A stretch of DNA of 34,376 nt from SLQH01 sp964612995 (GCA_964612995.1 CAZTGE010000032.1:1-34376); one strand, 5' to 3'; numbered from the stretch's first letter, positions 1-8,020 are shown. Notes: generated by a model not told the origin, from the letters alone. Program-made: numbers and translations.

Positions 1-54
1 GGCACCGGCGATGGCGGCGGCACCGGCGATGGCGGCGGCACCGGCGATGGCGGC
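1..54 (+). repeat. Three tandem 18-bp repeats coding GTGDGG
   Basis: Three identical copies of GGCACCGGCGATGGCGGC occupy 1-18, 19-36 and 37-54 and are in frame with the coding region. More copies may lie to the left. They encode a Gly-Thr-Gly-Asp-Gly-Gly linker. Perfect identity at DNA level suggests recent expansion or slippage. Confidence 0.9.
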
Positions 55-537
55 GACACGCCGCCGAGCCTGAGCATCGACGGTGGTCAGAACCTGAGCA
101 TCGATGATCACAAGATCGACCTGACGGTGAACGCCTCAGACGATGCCGGCGAGCCGACCGTGACCTGGGCGGTCGACGACGACGAGACCAACACCAGCGT
201 GATCGACATAGACGCGGATGGGCCGGCGGCGACGATCCACTTCCCGATCAACGGCACCTATCACGTCGTGGTCACCGCTACCGATGACGGCGGGCAGACG
301 GCGCAGCTGCCGCTGACGATTACCGTGAGCGATTCCGATTTCTTCACCATTTCCGGCTCGGTCGAGGACGACGAGGTGTCTCCGGAGTCCCAGGTGGATG
401 TGCAGCTGATCTGGAGCCGGACCAACCAGACCATCCTCACCGACCCGGTGGGCGGTTCGCACGATGCCGAGTTCGGCTTCAGCTCGCTGATCGGTCCGGC
501 GAACGAGTTCCAGCTCAAGGTCCCAGGCAGCAACTGA
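1..537 (+). CDS. C-terminal part of a secreted-type protein with PKD-like domain (5' end outside window)
   Basis: An open frame enters from the left edge and stops at 535-537, giving 178 visible residues. The first 18 residues are three copies of GTGDGG, a flexible Gly/Asp linker. Residues of about 24-107 look like a PKD/Ig-type beta-sandwich: a T-W-x-V-D-D-D strand, then a Y-H-V-V-V-T-A-T-D-D-G-G core and a T-I-T-V-S-D closing strand, as in PKD or cadherin-like modules. The last 70 or so residues form another beta-rich segment that I cannot name. The composition is acidic and Cys-free, typical of an extracellular or surface protein. No sorting motif or membrane anchor is seen at the C-terminus. 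The N-terminal signal and any catalytic domain would lie outside the window, so the function is unknown. Confidence 0.75.
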   Translation, partial: GTGDGGGTGDGGGTGDGGDTPPSLSIDGGQNLSIDDHKIDLTVNASDDAGEPTVTWAVDDDETNTSVIDIDADGPAATIHFPINGTYHVVVTATDDGGQTAQLPLTITVSDSDFFTISGSVEDDEVSPESQVDVQLIWSRTNQTILTDPVGGSHDAEFGFSSLIGPANEFQLKVPGSN

Positions 538-557
538 GCCGCCTTGTTGGTCACCTG

Positions 558-597
558 CTACACGAACGCCGCGGCAGCCGCCGCGGCGTTCGTGTAG
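558..597. terminator. Perfect 18-bp hairpin between convergent genes
   Basis: Arms 558-575 and 580-597 are exact reverse complements around the 4-base loop AGCC (GGCT on the other strand). The element sits between the stop of the rightward PKD-like gene (537) and the stop of the leftward isomerase gene (616), so it can serve both as a bidirectional terminator. No T-run follows either arm, so it is not a classical intrinsic terminator. Confidence 0.75.
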
Positions 598-615
598 CGC
601 TCGATAGTTGCCCCA

Positions 616-1449
616 TCAGGCGTGGGTGCGGTAGGCCTGCTGGATCTCGGCCAGGTAGTCGTCCATGCTCTTCTGCCAATGCCAGTCGGAGAAGATCTCG
701 ACCTCATTGAAGCCGGCGAAGCCGGCTTGTTCCATCAGCGAGCGGATGCCGCGGATGTCGATGCAGCCCTCGCCCATCAGGCCGCGGTCGTTGAGCAGGT
801 CGCGCGTCTCGACCCGCCAGTCGCAGATGTGGAAGCCGAACAGGGTGCCCTGTTCTCCGGCGAGGCGGATCTCCTCCGCGAGGGCGTCGTCCCACCAGAC
901 GTGGTAGACGTCGACCGCGATGCCGAGCAGCGGGTGCTTCAGCTCCTCGCAGATCGCGCGGGCCTGGGCCATGGTGTTGATGGCGCTGCGGTCGGCGGCG
1001 TACATCGGGTGCAACGGTTCGATCGCCAGCTTGACGCCGCAGGCCTGGGCGTGATCCAGGCAGGCGGCGATGCCGTCCCGGATATGGGCCCGGGCCTGTT
1101 CCAGGGGCATGCCGGGCACCGCGCCGCAGACCAGTACCACCATCTCCGCGCCGATGGCCGCAGCCTCGTCGAGTATGCGCTTGTTCTCGTCGATCGCCTG
1201 CGCTCGCGCGGCCGGCTCGGGTGAGGGGAAGAAACCGCCGCGGCACAAGGCGGGAACCGCCAGGCCGGCATCGCGGATGATCTGGGCCCCGCGTGCGGTG
1301 CCGTAGGGTTCGAGATGCTGACGCCAGACGGTGATCCCGCCGATGCCGGCAGCGGCACAGGCCGCGCAGGCCTGTTCCAGGTTCCAGGGCTTGACGGTCA
1401 TGGTGTGGATCGCGAGGCGATCGTAGCCGGTCGGTGCGTGCGCGCTCAT
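616..1449 (-). CDS. Sugar phosphate isomerase/epimerase-like TIM-barrel protein
   Basis: A protein of 277 residues of the xylose isomerase-like / AP endonuclease 2 TIM-barrel superfamily (IolE, IolI and tagatose epimerase relatives). Candidate metal ligands follow the family order: Glu144 in AIEPLHP, Asp180 in AVDVYHVWWD, His207 in FGFHICDW and Glu249/Glu251 in NEVEIFSDWHW. The start at 1449 is chosen because a strong GGAGGG Shine-Dalgarno lies six bases upstream; an upstream in-frame ATG lacks one. There is no signal peptide, so it is probably cytosolic. It follows hemW on the same strand after a 114-base gap, so co-transcription is possible but no functional link is evident. The exact substrate (inosose, keto-sugar or other) cannot be read from sequence. 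Confidence 0.85.
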   Translation of the reverse strand: MSAHAPTGYDRLAIHTMTVKPWNLEQACAACAAAGIGGITVWRQHLEPYGTARGAQIIRDAGLAVPALCRGGFFPSPEPAARAQAIDENKRILDEAAAIGAEMVVLVCGAVPGMPLEQARAHIRDGIAACLDHAQACGVKLAIEPLHPMYAADRSAINTMAQARAICEELKHPLLGIAVDVYHVWWDDALAEEIRLAGEQGTLFGFHICDWRVETRDLLNDRGLMGEGCIDIRGIRSLMEQAGFAGFNEVEIFSDWHWQKSMDDYLAEIQQAYRTHA

Positions 1450-1563
1450 GCTCAGTCCCTCCGGCGGGGACGCTACCGCCGTCGGTCCGGCTGCCAAGCG
1501 GCCGCGCTCGGAGCACGGCGATTCGTCGGGGCGGCGGTCTGAGACCGCATTGCGCGTTCCGGT

Positions 1564-2697
1564 TCAGGGCATCAACGCGCGGGTGACCGCATCCTGGAGC
1601 AGGCGGCCGCGACGTGTCAGCGCGACATGCTGCGGCTTGAGGAGCACGAGGCCCTGGTCGGCGAGCGCCGCGGCCACGTCGGCCCATCGCGCGGGGGGAT
1701 CGTCGACGGCCGCAAGGGCGGCGCGGGAGACGCCCGCTGTCAGCCGCAGCCCGAGCATCCAGGTCTCGGCCACGATGCTCGCGGTGTCGAGCAGTTCGAT
1801 GCTGAAGCCATCCGTCCTGCCTGTGGTGATCGCGGCGATGTACCGCTCCGGGTCGGCCGGGCGCTGGGTGCGGCATGTGCCGATGCAGCTGACCGCGGCT
1901 GCTCCGCAGGCGTGGTTATCGCGGCGCAGCCAACAGGCGAGATTGTGACGGCTGGCGGCACCGGTCAGGGCGAAGTTGCTGGTCTCGTATTGGCGATAGC
2001 CGGCCTGTTCGCACCGGTCCCACGCGGCTTCGAGCAGATCGGCCGCGGCATCGGCCTGAGGAATGCGGTAGGTGCCCAGTTCGCTGCGGCGGGCGAGCTC
2101 CGTTCCCGGCTCGATGCTCAGGCAATAGGCCGAGAGGTGGTCGAGCGCGTGCTCCTGGGCGAAGGCCGTGATCGCCGCCAGGTGAGCCTCGGTCTGGCCG
2201 GGCAGCGCAAGGAGGAAGTCGGCGCTGACGCGGGGGAAGCGCTTGCGTGCAGCCGCCGCGGCGCGGTGGGCCGTGGCGACGTCATGGATCCGCCCCAACT
2301 CGCGCAACTGGCGATCGTCGAGGCTCTGGACGCCGAGGCTCAGGCGGTTGATGCCGTGCTCGGCGAGCAGGGTGAGGCAGGTCGGATCGAGCGTGCCGGG
2401 GTTGGCCTCGCAGGTCCATTCGTGGTCCGGCGCCGGATGATGGCGCCGGCGCAGCCCTGCGAGCAGCCGTTCGAGCGCAGTCGGGTCGAGCGCGGTCGGA
2501 GTGCCGCCGCCGAGATAGAGCGTGTCCCATGTGCCCGCGGGCAGCGCCTCGCTCTCGCGCAGCACCGCGTCGATGTAGCGGTGGTGGAGCTCGGCTGAGC
2601 CAACGCCCGAAGCGAAGTCGCAGTAGGCGCATCTGGCGACGCAGAAGGGGATGTGGATGTAGAGGTGGCGGCCAGTGGCCCCGGTCGCGGCGGGCAT
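1564..2697 (-). CDS. hemW: Radical SAM heme chaperone HemW
   Basis: A 377-residue radical SAM protein. The N-terminal LYIHIPFC motif leads into the [4Fe-4S] site C19-x3-C23-x2-C26 followed by DF. That pattern marks HemW rather than the oxygen-independent coproporphyrinogen oxidase HemN, which has a fourth Cys there. The SAM-binding GGGTPT motif is at 63-68. Family HemW markers follow: Y-E-T-S-N-F at 237-242 and H-N at 251-252, before a C-terminal winged-helix-like HemW_C domain. HemW binds heme and is thought to deliver it to membrane respiratory proteins. The usual G-x-G-A-x-S segment is altered here to a CGAAAVSCIG version (264-273). The start at 2697 leaves nine residues before the first strand; its Shine-Dalgarno is weak. 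The gene is divergent from mlaE. Confidence 0.93.
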   Translation of the reverse strand: MPAATGATGRHLYIHIPFCVARCAYCDFASGVGSAELHHRYIDAVLRESEALPAGTWDTLYLGGGTPTALDPTALERLLAGLRRRHHPAPDHEWTCEANPGTLDPTCLTLLAEHGINRLSLGVQSLDDRQLRELGRIHDVATAHRAAAAARKRFPRVSADFLLALPGQTEAHLAAITAFAQEHALDHLSAYCLSIEPGTELARRSELGTYRIPQADAAADLLEAAWDRCEQAGYRQYETSNFALTGAASRHNLACWLRRDNHACGAAAVSCIGTCRTQRPADPERYIAAITTGRTDGFSIELLDTASIVAETWMLGLRLTAGVSRAALAAVDDPPARWADVAAALADQGLVLLKPQHVALTRRGRLLQDAVTRALMP

Positions 2698-2759
2698 CGC
2701 GCGTCAGGATCGTCCGGACCGGCGCGACGACAACCGGCGAGAGCGGCGCCAGCGGGCGT

Positions 2760-2774
2760 GGACCGGCCCGGTCC
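2760..2774. promoter_or_regulatory. Dyad GGACCG-GCC-CGGTCC in the hemW/mlaE divergent spacer
   Basis: A perfect 6-bp inverted repeat with a 3-base spacer lies 20 bases upstream of the mlaE ATG. It overlaps the spacer of a possible promoter (TGGACC at 2759-2764, 16 bases, TATCGT at 2781-2786). If that promoter is used, the mlaE message would be nearly leaderless, which fits the lack of a clear Shine-Dalgarno. The dyad could be an operator or chance in GC-rich DNA. Confidence 0.3.
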
Positions 2775-2794
2775 AACGGCTATCGTGGGTCGCC

Positions 2795-3610
2795 ATGCGC
2801 GGACCATTCGCAGAGAGCGCGTTCGAAGGCGTGGTCCGCTATGCCGGACGCACGGCGCTGCGCGGAATCCTTGCTGTCGGACAGATAACCTGCCTGCTCA
2901 CCGACGCCCTGCGTGCCCTGGTCAGCATGGCGCCGCGGCGACGTGTGCTGGCGGTCCAGCTCTACCGCATCGGTTTTCTCAGTCTCCCGGTCGTGATCCT
3001 CACCGGCATGAGCACCGGCCTCGTGCTCGCGGTCCAGGTGCAGTACACCCTCGATGTCTTCAACGCCGAGAGCGTCACCGGGGCCATGGTCTACTACGCG
3101 GTGGTCAGCCAGCTCGGTCCGGTGCTCACCGGCCTGATGCTCGCCGGGCGCGTCGGCAGCTCGATAGCGGCCGAGATCGGCACGATGAAGGTCACCGAGC
3201 AGATCGACGCGTTGCGGGTGATGGGCACCGATCCGATCGCCTACCTGGTGGTGCCGCGTCTGCTCGCCTGCGTGCTGTTGTTGCCGATGCTCACCGCGGT
3301 CGGCAACCTGGCCGGGGTGAAGGGTGCGGAGTGGCTGTGCCTGCACGTCTGGCAGATCGACCCGGCCGCCTATCAGGCCCAGATCGAGAAATTCGTCGGC
3401 ACCTGGGAGGTCTCCGTCGGATTGATCAAGACCCTGTTCTTCGGTGCGACCATCGCCCTGGTCGCCTGTCGGCGCGGCCTGCGGACCGAGGGTGGATCGG
3501 CCGGCGTCGGGGTGGCGTGCACCGAAGGTGTGGTCGCCGCCAGCATCCTCATCCTGGTCGAGAACTTCGTGCTCACGGTGATCTTCCAGGAGATCCGGGC
3601 GGTGCTCTGA
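2795..3610 (+). CDS. mlaE: MlaE-family ABC transporter permease (lipid transport)
   Basis: A 271-residue integral inner-membrane permease of the MlaE/TtgB/YrbE family, which moves phospholipid between the inner and outer membrane with an MlaF ATPase and an MCE-domain partner. The family signature is intact: A-G-R-V-G-S-S-I-A-A-E-I-G-T-M-K-V-T-E-Q at 117-136, followed by IDALRVMGTDP, and a second Gly-rich segment (GGSAGVGVA) at 233-241. Hydrophobic segments lie around 55-80, 95-120, 150-175, 208-225 and 245-268. The ATG at 2795 is chosen because it begins the conserved region; an earlier in-frame start would prepend an Arg-rich tail. No mlaF, mlaD or tolerance lipoprotein gene follows; the next frame is a six-codon ORF at 3612-3632. 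Its partners must be elsewhere in the genome. Confidence 0.92.
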   Translation: MRGPFAESAFEGVVRYAGRTALRGILAVGQITCLLTDALRALVSMAPRRRVLAVQLYRIGFLSLPVVILTGMSTGLVLAVQVQYTLDVFNAESVTGAMVYYAVVSQLGPVLTGLMLAGRVGSSIAAEIGTMKVTEQIDALRVMGTDPIAYLVVPRLLACVLLLPMLTAVGNLAGVKGAEWLCLHVWQIDPAAYQAQIEKFVGTWEVSVGLIKTLFFGATIALVACRRGLRTEGGSAGVGVACTEGVVAASILILVENFVLTVIFQEIRAVL

Positions 3611-3911
3611 GATGACCATGCGGCTCGCCTGAATCTGCCGGCAGATTCAGGCGAACCACGACAAGGCCAGAGGGGTGGGTCCTCACGTAGTGAGGGCCGT
3701 AGGGGGCGAAGCCCCTGAGTAGTTACGCCGCATTCACGTATCTGTATCGTCTGCGGTGCCGACGTGGCCGACATCGCGGCGGCCAGGCCGATCCATGGGG
3801 CGCATCAGGTCTGCGTCGGCCGACCGTCATGCCGGGGGACTGCTGACGTTCTGCGAGGTCGTTCTTGTCTTGGTGATCCCGCCTCGCTAGGTTTGATATC
3901 GGTTGAGTCGC
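3611..3911. other. Gene-free, hairpin-rich spacer between mlaE and response regulator
   Basis: No convincing gene is seen. It contains a six-codon ORF at 3612-3632 (MTMRLA), the 3626-3653 palindrome, and two adjacent small hairpins: CCTCAC/GTGAGG at 3681-3695 and GGGGC/GCCCC with a GAA loop at 3703-3715. The 3681-3716 stretch has the look of a dispersed REP-like element. A weak sigma-70-like pair, TTGTCT (3865-3870) and TAGGTT (3888-3893) with 17-base spacing, might drive the response regulator. Confidence 0.5.
3626..3653. terminator. 28-bp perfect palindrome after mlaE
   Basis: Bases 3626-3653 are a fully self-complementary palindrome (12-bp arms around CCGG). It starts 15 bases after the mlaE stop, so it probably ends or stabilises the mlaE transcript. 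No T-run follows, as with the other strong hairpins in this window. Confidence 0.6.
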
Positions 3912-4295
3912 ATGACAGACATTCTCGTAGTCGAGGACAATCCCGTGAACCGCCGGCTGGTGGAGACCATCCTGTTGCAGGCCGGTTTCGCCGTGGAGTT
4001 GGCCGAGCACGGTGAGCAGGCCCTCTCGATGCTCGCTGAGGGCGATTTCCGCATCGTACTGATGGACCTGAGCATGCCTGTGATGGACGGCTATCAGGCG
4101 ATTGCGGCCATCCGGCAGGATCCCCGCTGGGCCGGATTGCCGGTGGTGGCGGTCACCGTCGACACCAGCGAAGGGATCATGCAGCGAGTGCGCGACGCGG
4201 GGTTCTCGGACTACCTTGGCAAGCCCTATACCCGCGAAGACCTGGTCGAGAGCGTGCGCTTCCATCTCGGCGAGGAGATGGACGACGATTACTGA
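3912..4295 (+). CDS. Single-domain response regulator (CheY-like receiver)
   Basis: A 127-residue protein that is one receiver domain with no output domain. The acidic pocket is E8-D9, the phospho-acceptor is D52 in L-M-D-L-S-M-P, the switch Thr is T82 in VAVT, and the conserved Lys is K104 in G-K-P-Y. The P-V-N-R-R-L-V start and the M-P-V-M-D-G-Y loop resemble receivers found in hybrid kinase phosphorelays more than the chemotaxis CheY. It probably acts as a phosphate shuttle or binds a target protein in the cytosol. No kinase is adjacent, so its partner cannot be inferred. The ATG at 3912 is chosen over a TTG three codons earlier; neither has a strong ribosome site. The C-terminus is acidic (EEMDDDY). 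Confidence 0.92.
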   Translation: MTDILVVEDNPVNRRLVETILLQAGFAVELAEHGEQALSMLAEGDFRIVLMDLSMPVMDGYQAIAAIRQDPRWAGLPVVAVTVDTSEGIMQRVRDAGFSDYLGKPYTREDLVESVRFHLGEEMDDDY

Positions 4296-4349
4296 GTCTG
4301 CTCCCGGAACGGTCCGCGACCCGGCGATGGGCGGGTGACGCGCTCCCAG

Positions 4350-4387
4350 GCGCATGACGGGAGGCCGGCTGGCCTCCCGTCATGCGC
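4350..4387. terminator. Perfect 17-bp hairpin between response regulator and tRNA-Lys
   Basis: Arms 4350-4366 and 4371-4387 are exact reverse complements around loop GGCT. It lies between the rightward response regulator and the 3' end of the leftward tRNA-Lys (nine bases away), so it can end both transcripts. It shares the GGCT loop (here on the + strand) with the hairpin at 558-597 (there on the - strand) and also lacks a T-run. Confidence 0.75.
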
Positions 4388-4396
4388 GTTCGAACA

Positions 4397-4469
4397 TGCG
4401 CCCTGCGGGGCTCGAACCCGCGACCCTCTGGTTAAAAGCCAGATGCTCTACCGACTGAGCTAAAGGCGC
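4397..4469 (-). tRNA. trnK-UUU: tRNA-Lys (anticodon UUU)
   Basis: A 73-base cloverleaf on the minus strand. The acceptor GCGCCTT pairs with AGGGCGC (one G-U pair), with U8-A9, D stem GCTC/GAGC, anticodon stem TCTGG/CCAGA, anticodon loop CTTTTAA with anticodon TTT, T stem GCGGG/CCCGC with loop TTCGAGC, and discriminator A73. CCA is not encoded, so it is added after transcription. It decodes AAA and AAG lysine codons. Confidence 0.97.
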
Positions 4470-4475
4470 GCGGAG

Positions 4476-4503
4476 ACGCTAGCGGACCTGTGGGCGCTGG
4501 CAA
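4476..4503 (-). promoter_or_regulatory. Candidate sigma-70-type promoter for tRNA-Lys
   Basis: On the minus strand, TTGCCA (4503-4498, five of six to the -35 consensus) is followed after 16 bases by TAGCGT (4481-4476, a weak -10). Predicted initiation is at about 4469, the mature 5' end of the tRNA, so the transcript may carry almost no leader. This is inferred from motif spacing only. Confidence 0.35.
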
Positions 4504-4576
4504 GGCGTGAGGCCGTCAGCGGCGCACGCGCAACGTGAGGCTGCGCCGGCGCGTAGCTCCTGTCCGGGAGGACCCC

Positions 4577-7363
4577 ATGCATCGTCTCGCCCGCTGGGCC
4601 ATCGTCATCGCGGTCGCGCTGCCGTTGGGTGCAGCCGAGTCCTGGGAGGTCGTCAACGTCACCGGCCGGCCGTGCGCCACCGATCCGTTGCGTCTGCCGT
4701 TCGCGGTACCTGATCAGGAGGCCTATGCCGTCACGCGCGATGGCGCTCCGGTGCCGCACCAGCTGGTCGTCGATGACGACACGCGCGAGCTCTGGGTGAT
4801 GCCGCAGATGGCGCAGGGGGAAACCGCCAGCTTCGCTCTGCATCCGGGCACAACCTCGCCGGAAGCGGAGCCGCGGGTGGCTATCGAGCGCGGCGCAGAT
4901 GCCATCGTGCTGCGCACCGGACGTCTGGCGGTGCGCCTGCCGGCCGCCGCGACCGGCACGACGCCGCCACCGCCGATCCTCGGGATCCAGCCGGCCGGAC
5001 GGGCCTGGCGCGGCGCCGGCGTGTGGAAGGTGGACAGGCCGTGCACCGGCTTCGCGGCCACCGTGCTCGCCGATGGTCGGTTGTTCGCCAAGGTCCGTCT
5101 GCGCTATGATTTCACGCTCCCTGACGACGACGCGACGGTCTTCGCCGAGGTCGACGTGACCCTGCTGCCCGGTCGATCCTACGCCATCGTCGAGGAGCGG
5201 CATCGCATGCCGCCGGGTTCGTTCTGGGAGTTCGACTGCGCCGCTGGCTGGCAGCCCCGGCGCAGCATCGCGCGTCTGCACGCCGACGGCCCCTCGGGCC
5301 GGGCGGGTGTCCGGGCCGCGAGCGCGGACTGGACGCTGGCCGCGGGGCAGACCCGGATGGGCCGCTTCCTGATGAAGCTGATCCCGCGCTGGAACCAGCA
5401 CTTCGACGACGGCTGGTTCTACGCCTGCGCCGATGGCACCGATGCCATCGGCGCCCTGGTGGTGCGAGCGGGGCGCTGGCTCTGGCCGCACGACAACTGG
5501 ATCTTCGTCCACCTGAAGCAGTCCGCCGACTACGCAGGCCTGCGCTGCCCCACCCGGCGCGGGTCGCGCTACTGGCTGCTGATTGCCGCCCCGGTGGAGG
5601 AACTGGGCCAGCGCAGCGTGGAGGTCATGCACAAGGGCCGGGTGCAGACGCGTCAACGCGACGGCCTGCACCTGCTGGTCGATGAACAGATGCGCGCGCT
5701 CGACAAGCTCGCCCACCACTTCATCACCGCCTGGCCGGGGCGGAAGGTGGAGCACGCATTCGCAGCGGAGTTTCCGTTCTCGGGCAACATCAATCCCACC
5801 GGATTCTGGCGCCAACAGGCGCGCCAGGCGCTGCGTGAGGCCGGCACGAAGACCGACCGGGCCCACGCCGGGCACCTGAGCGCGGTCCAGGCGATGTTCG
5901 ATCCAGATCTCTATGGCACCTACTGGCAGTACTGGTCGCCCGAGAACCCCAACTTTTTCACCGACTTCATCAAACGGCCGTTCGCGCAGACGGCCAACCT
6001 CGCGGACCATCCGCGTTTCGATCGGCTCGCACGTCTGGCCGAGTTCAAGCTGCGCGAGGATCTCTATCATTCCGTCACCCTGCCCGGCGGCGCGGGGCAG
6101 GAGTGCCCGGGCTATCTCGCTCACGCGCTCGGTTCGTGGCTGCACATGGCCCAGGTGGCCGACACTCATCTCGGCTTCGATCCGTTCACCTGGCCGCGGC
6201 TGACGGCTGCGGCGCGATTCCTGGTCGCCAGTTCGCAGCCCGACGGCAGCGGCGGCCGGCGGATCCATCCCGGCGGCGATACCCACCCGCCGGGCACCGA
6301 TGTGTTCGCCTTGGCCGATCGGCTGGGGGTGGCGGTCGATATCGCACAGCTCCCGAGTGAGGAGTACCCGGGTTTCGGTGCGATCCTGCGGCATCGGCCC
6401 GGCGCCGCGCGCGAGACCTATGTCGCATTCAAGGCCGGCCCCAATCGCGGTCACTACCACGGAGACCAGCTCTCGATCCATCAAGCCTTCGCGGCCACAG
6501 CGCAGGCGGTCGATCACATGTGTTCCTACGCTCCGCGCGCGGGTCAGGAGCACATGCACAACCGCCTCAGCTTCTCATCCGATACCTACGCGCATGCCAA
6601 CATGGACGGTTACGAGCGGCTGATCGCGTTCAGGTCGACCCCGCAAGTGGACATCGCCATCGGTCAGGTCGCATCCGAGCGCCTGCGCAAGGTCACGCCC
6701 CGGCCACCCGAGGTCTGGGATCAGCGGTGGGAGGTCGAGCCGCTGGCCACGCCATTGCGCTACCGCCGGACCGTGGTGCTGATGAAGGGGCAGACCGACT
6801 GCCTTGTCATCCGTGACCAGTTCGCCGGACCGGAGCTCACCGCCACCTACAACCTGCACGTCCGCGGCGCCACAGCGCAGCGCGAGGGTGGCCGTGTGAC
6901 CTTCGACGGGCTCCACCTGATCATGGTCGGTGGCGATGATCTCGCGTTCGCTCCGCTCGATTGGGGCTACGATCGTGGCGAGAAGTGGAGCGAGCACACC
7001 AAGGGGGTCCGCTTCAGCCAGACCGGCACCGCCGGCGAGTTCATCTCGGTGCTGCTCCCGTCCGGAACGGACGCGCCGGCTGTCACGGCGATCCCGGGTG
7101 GGGTGCGCGTGGGGTCGGACGAGATCGTCTTCGATGGCGGGATCGACGACGACCCTGATACGGCCTATGTCACCGCTGGCGAGGTGACCCTGACCGGCGA
7201 GGATATCGACCTGGACCGGTCACAGGGGGTCGTCGGCCTGTTCGTGCCCGACGCCGGCTATCCATTCGGCGACCTGCCGGACTGGCTGCTCCGTCAGCGC
7301 GCATCGCGGCCGGATTGGTATGATGCCTACCGCCGCGATCTCGGCACGTATTGGGCGCCCTGA
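4577..7363 (+). CDS. Secreted heparinase II/III-like polysaccharide lyase
   Basis: A protein of 928 residues. The N-terminus (K/R-poor start MHRLARW, hydrophobic core, cut near GAA at 20) is a Sec signal peptide, so it acts in the periplasm or outside the cell. Residues of about 20-360 are beta-rich with no recognised fold; 360-600 is helical, as in the alpha/alpha toroid of PL lyases; 610-900 is the heparinase II/III-like beta-sandwich. G-H-Y-H-G-D-Q-L-S at 625-633 matches the family G-H-x-H-x-D-Q-L motif, with H626, H628 and D630 as candidate metal/catalytic residues; a second His cluster QEHMHN is at 657-662. Such lyases cleave uronic-acid polysaccharides such as heparin, alginate or ulvan by beta-elimination. 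The substrate is not determinable here, and no sulfatase or transporter is adjacent. The ATG at 4577 has a GGGAGGA ribosome site. Confidence 0.8.
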   Translation: MHRLARWAIVIAVALPLGAAESWEVVNVTGRPCATDPLRLPFAVPDQEAYAVTRDGAPVPHQLVVDDDTRELWVMPQMAQGETASFALHPGTTSPEAEPRVAIERGADAIVLRTGRLAVRLPAAATGTTPPPPILGIQPAGRAWRGAGVWKVDRPCTGFAATVLADGRLFAKVRLRYDFTLPDDDATVFAEVDVTLLPGRSYAIVEERHRMPPGSFWEFDCAAGWQPRRSIARLHADGPSGRAGVRAASADWTLAAGQTRMGRFLMKLIPRWNQHFDDGWFYACADGTDAIGALVVRAGRWLWPHDNWIFVHLKQSADYAGLRCPTRRGSRYWLLIAAPVEELGQRSVEVMHKGRVQTRQRDGLHLLVDEQMRALDKLAHHFITAWPGRKVEHAFAAEFPFSGNINPTGFWRQQARQALREAGTKTDRAHAGHLSAVQAMFDPDLYGTYWQYWSPENPNFFTDFIKRPFAQTANLADHPRFDRLARLAEFKLREDLYHSVTLPGGAGQECPGYLAHALGSWLHMAQVADTHLGFDPFTWPRLTAAARFLVASSQPDGSGGRRIHPGGDTHPPGTDVFALADRLGVAVDIAQLPSEEYPGFGAILRHRPGAARETYVAFKAGPNRGHYHGDQLSIHQAFAATAQAVDHMCSYAPRAGQEHMHNRLSFSSDTYAHANMDGYERLIAFRSTPQVDIAIGQVASERLRKVTPRPPEVWDQRWEVEPLATPLRYRRTVVLMKGQTDCLVIRDQFAGPELTATYNLHVRGATAQREGGRVTFDGLHLIMVGGDDLAFAPLDWGYDRGEKWSEHTKGVRFSQTGTAGEFISVLLPSGTDAPAVTAIPGGVRVGSDEIVFDGGIDDDPDTAYVTAGEVTLTGEDIDLDRSQGVVGLFVPDAGYPFGDLPDWLLRQRASRPDWYDAYRRDLGTYWAP

Positions 7364-7693
7364 GCCCGATCGGCGCAGGGAACCAGATTTTGGGGCTTGA
7401 TTCCCGGTCGGACCTCATAGAGTTCGCCGCTCCGCGCACGTAGGGGGCTTGCCCCAGACCTCTGCACGGCGGACGCGGTATCCCGACCCATGCCGTTTCC
7501 ACGGGTTCCGGCCCCTTCAAGCCGGTGGTCCGGGTAGCGGGCTCGTGCGGCCCTCACCTGGATGGGGACCAAGCCGCCTGGCACGGCTGCAGCGCCCATC
7601 CGGGGACAGGAATCCCAGACCATTTCCGCCAGGGGTCACTGACGAGCTCCACGCGAGCTGCCTGCGCCGTCGGCTGCAGGGGGGAGAGACATC
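7364..7693. other. 330-base leader region upstream of the ribosomal gene cluster
   Basis: No convincing gene. It should contain the promoter and 5' leader of the S10 operon, but no strong -35/-10 pair is visible; TTGATT (7397-7402) with TAGAGT (7418-7423) has a short 15-base spacer. Small hairpins include GGGGGC-TT-GCCCC near 7443-7455, CCGGC/GCCGG at 7508-7525 and CCTGC/GCAGG at 7661-7680. The last abuts the GGGGAGAGA ribosome site of rpsJ and could affect S10 translation. I do not recognise the proteobacterial L4-type leader. Confidence 0.4.
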
Positions 7694-8008
<315 letters not shown>

Positions 8009-8020
8009 GGGGATTGACCG

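Noticed and set aside
1..54. Tandem repeats considered as a CRISPR array
   Set aside because: The 18-bp units are contiguous with no spacers and are in frame in a coding sequence.
1564..2697. Annotation as coproporphyrinogen III oxidase HemN
   Set aside because: The cluster motif is C-x3-C-x2-C followed by DF, without the fourth Cys of HemN, and the HemW markers are present.
4460..6559. Long open frame of 699 codons on the minus strand
   Set aside because: It is antisense to the secreted lyase, runs through the tRNA gene, has no recognisable domain and reflects the GC-rich codon bias of the real gene.
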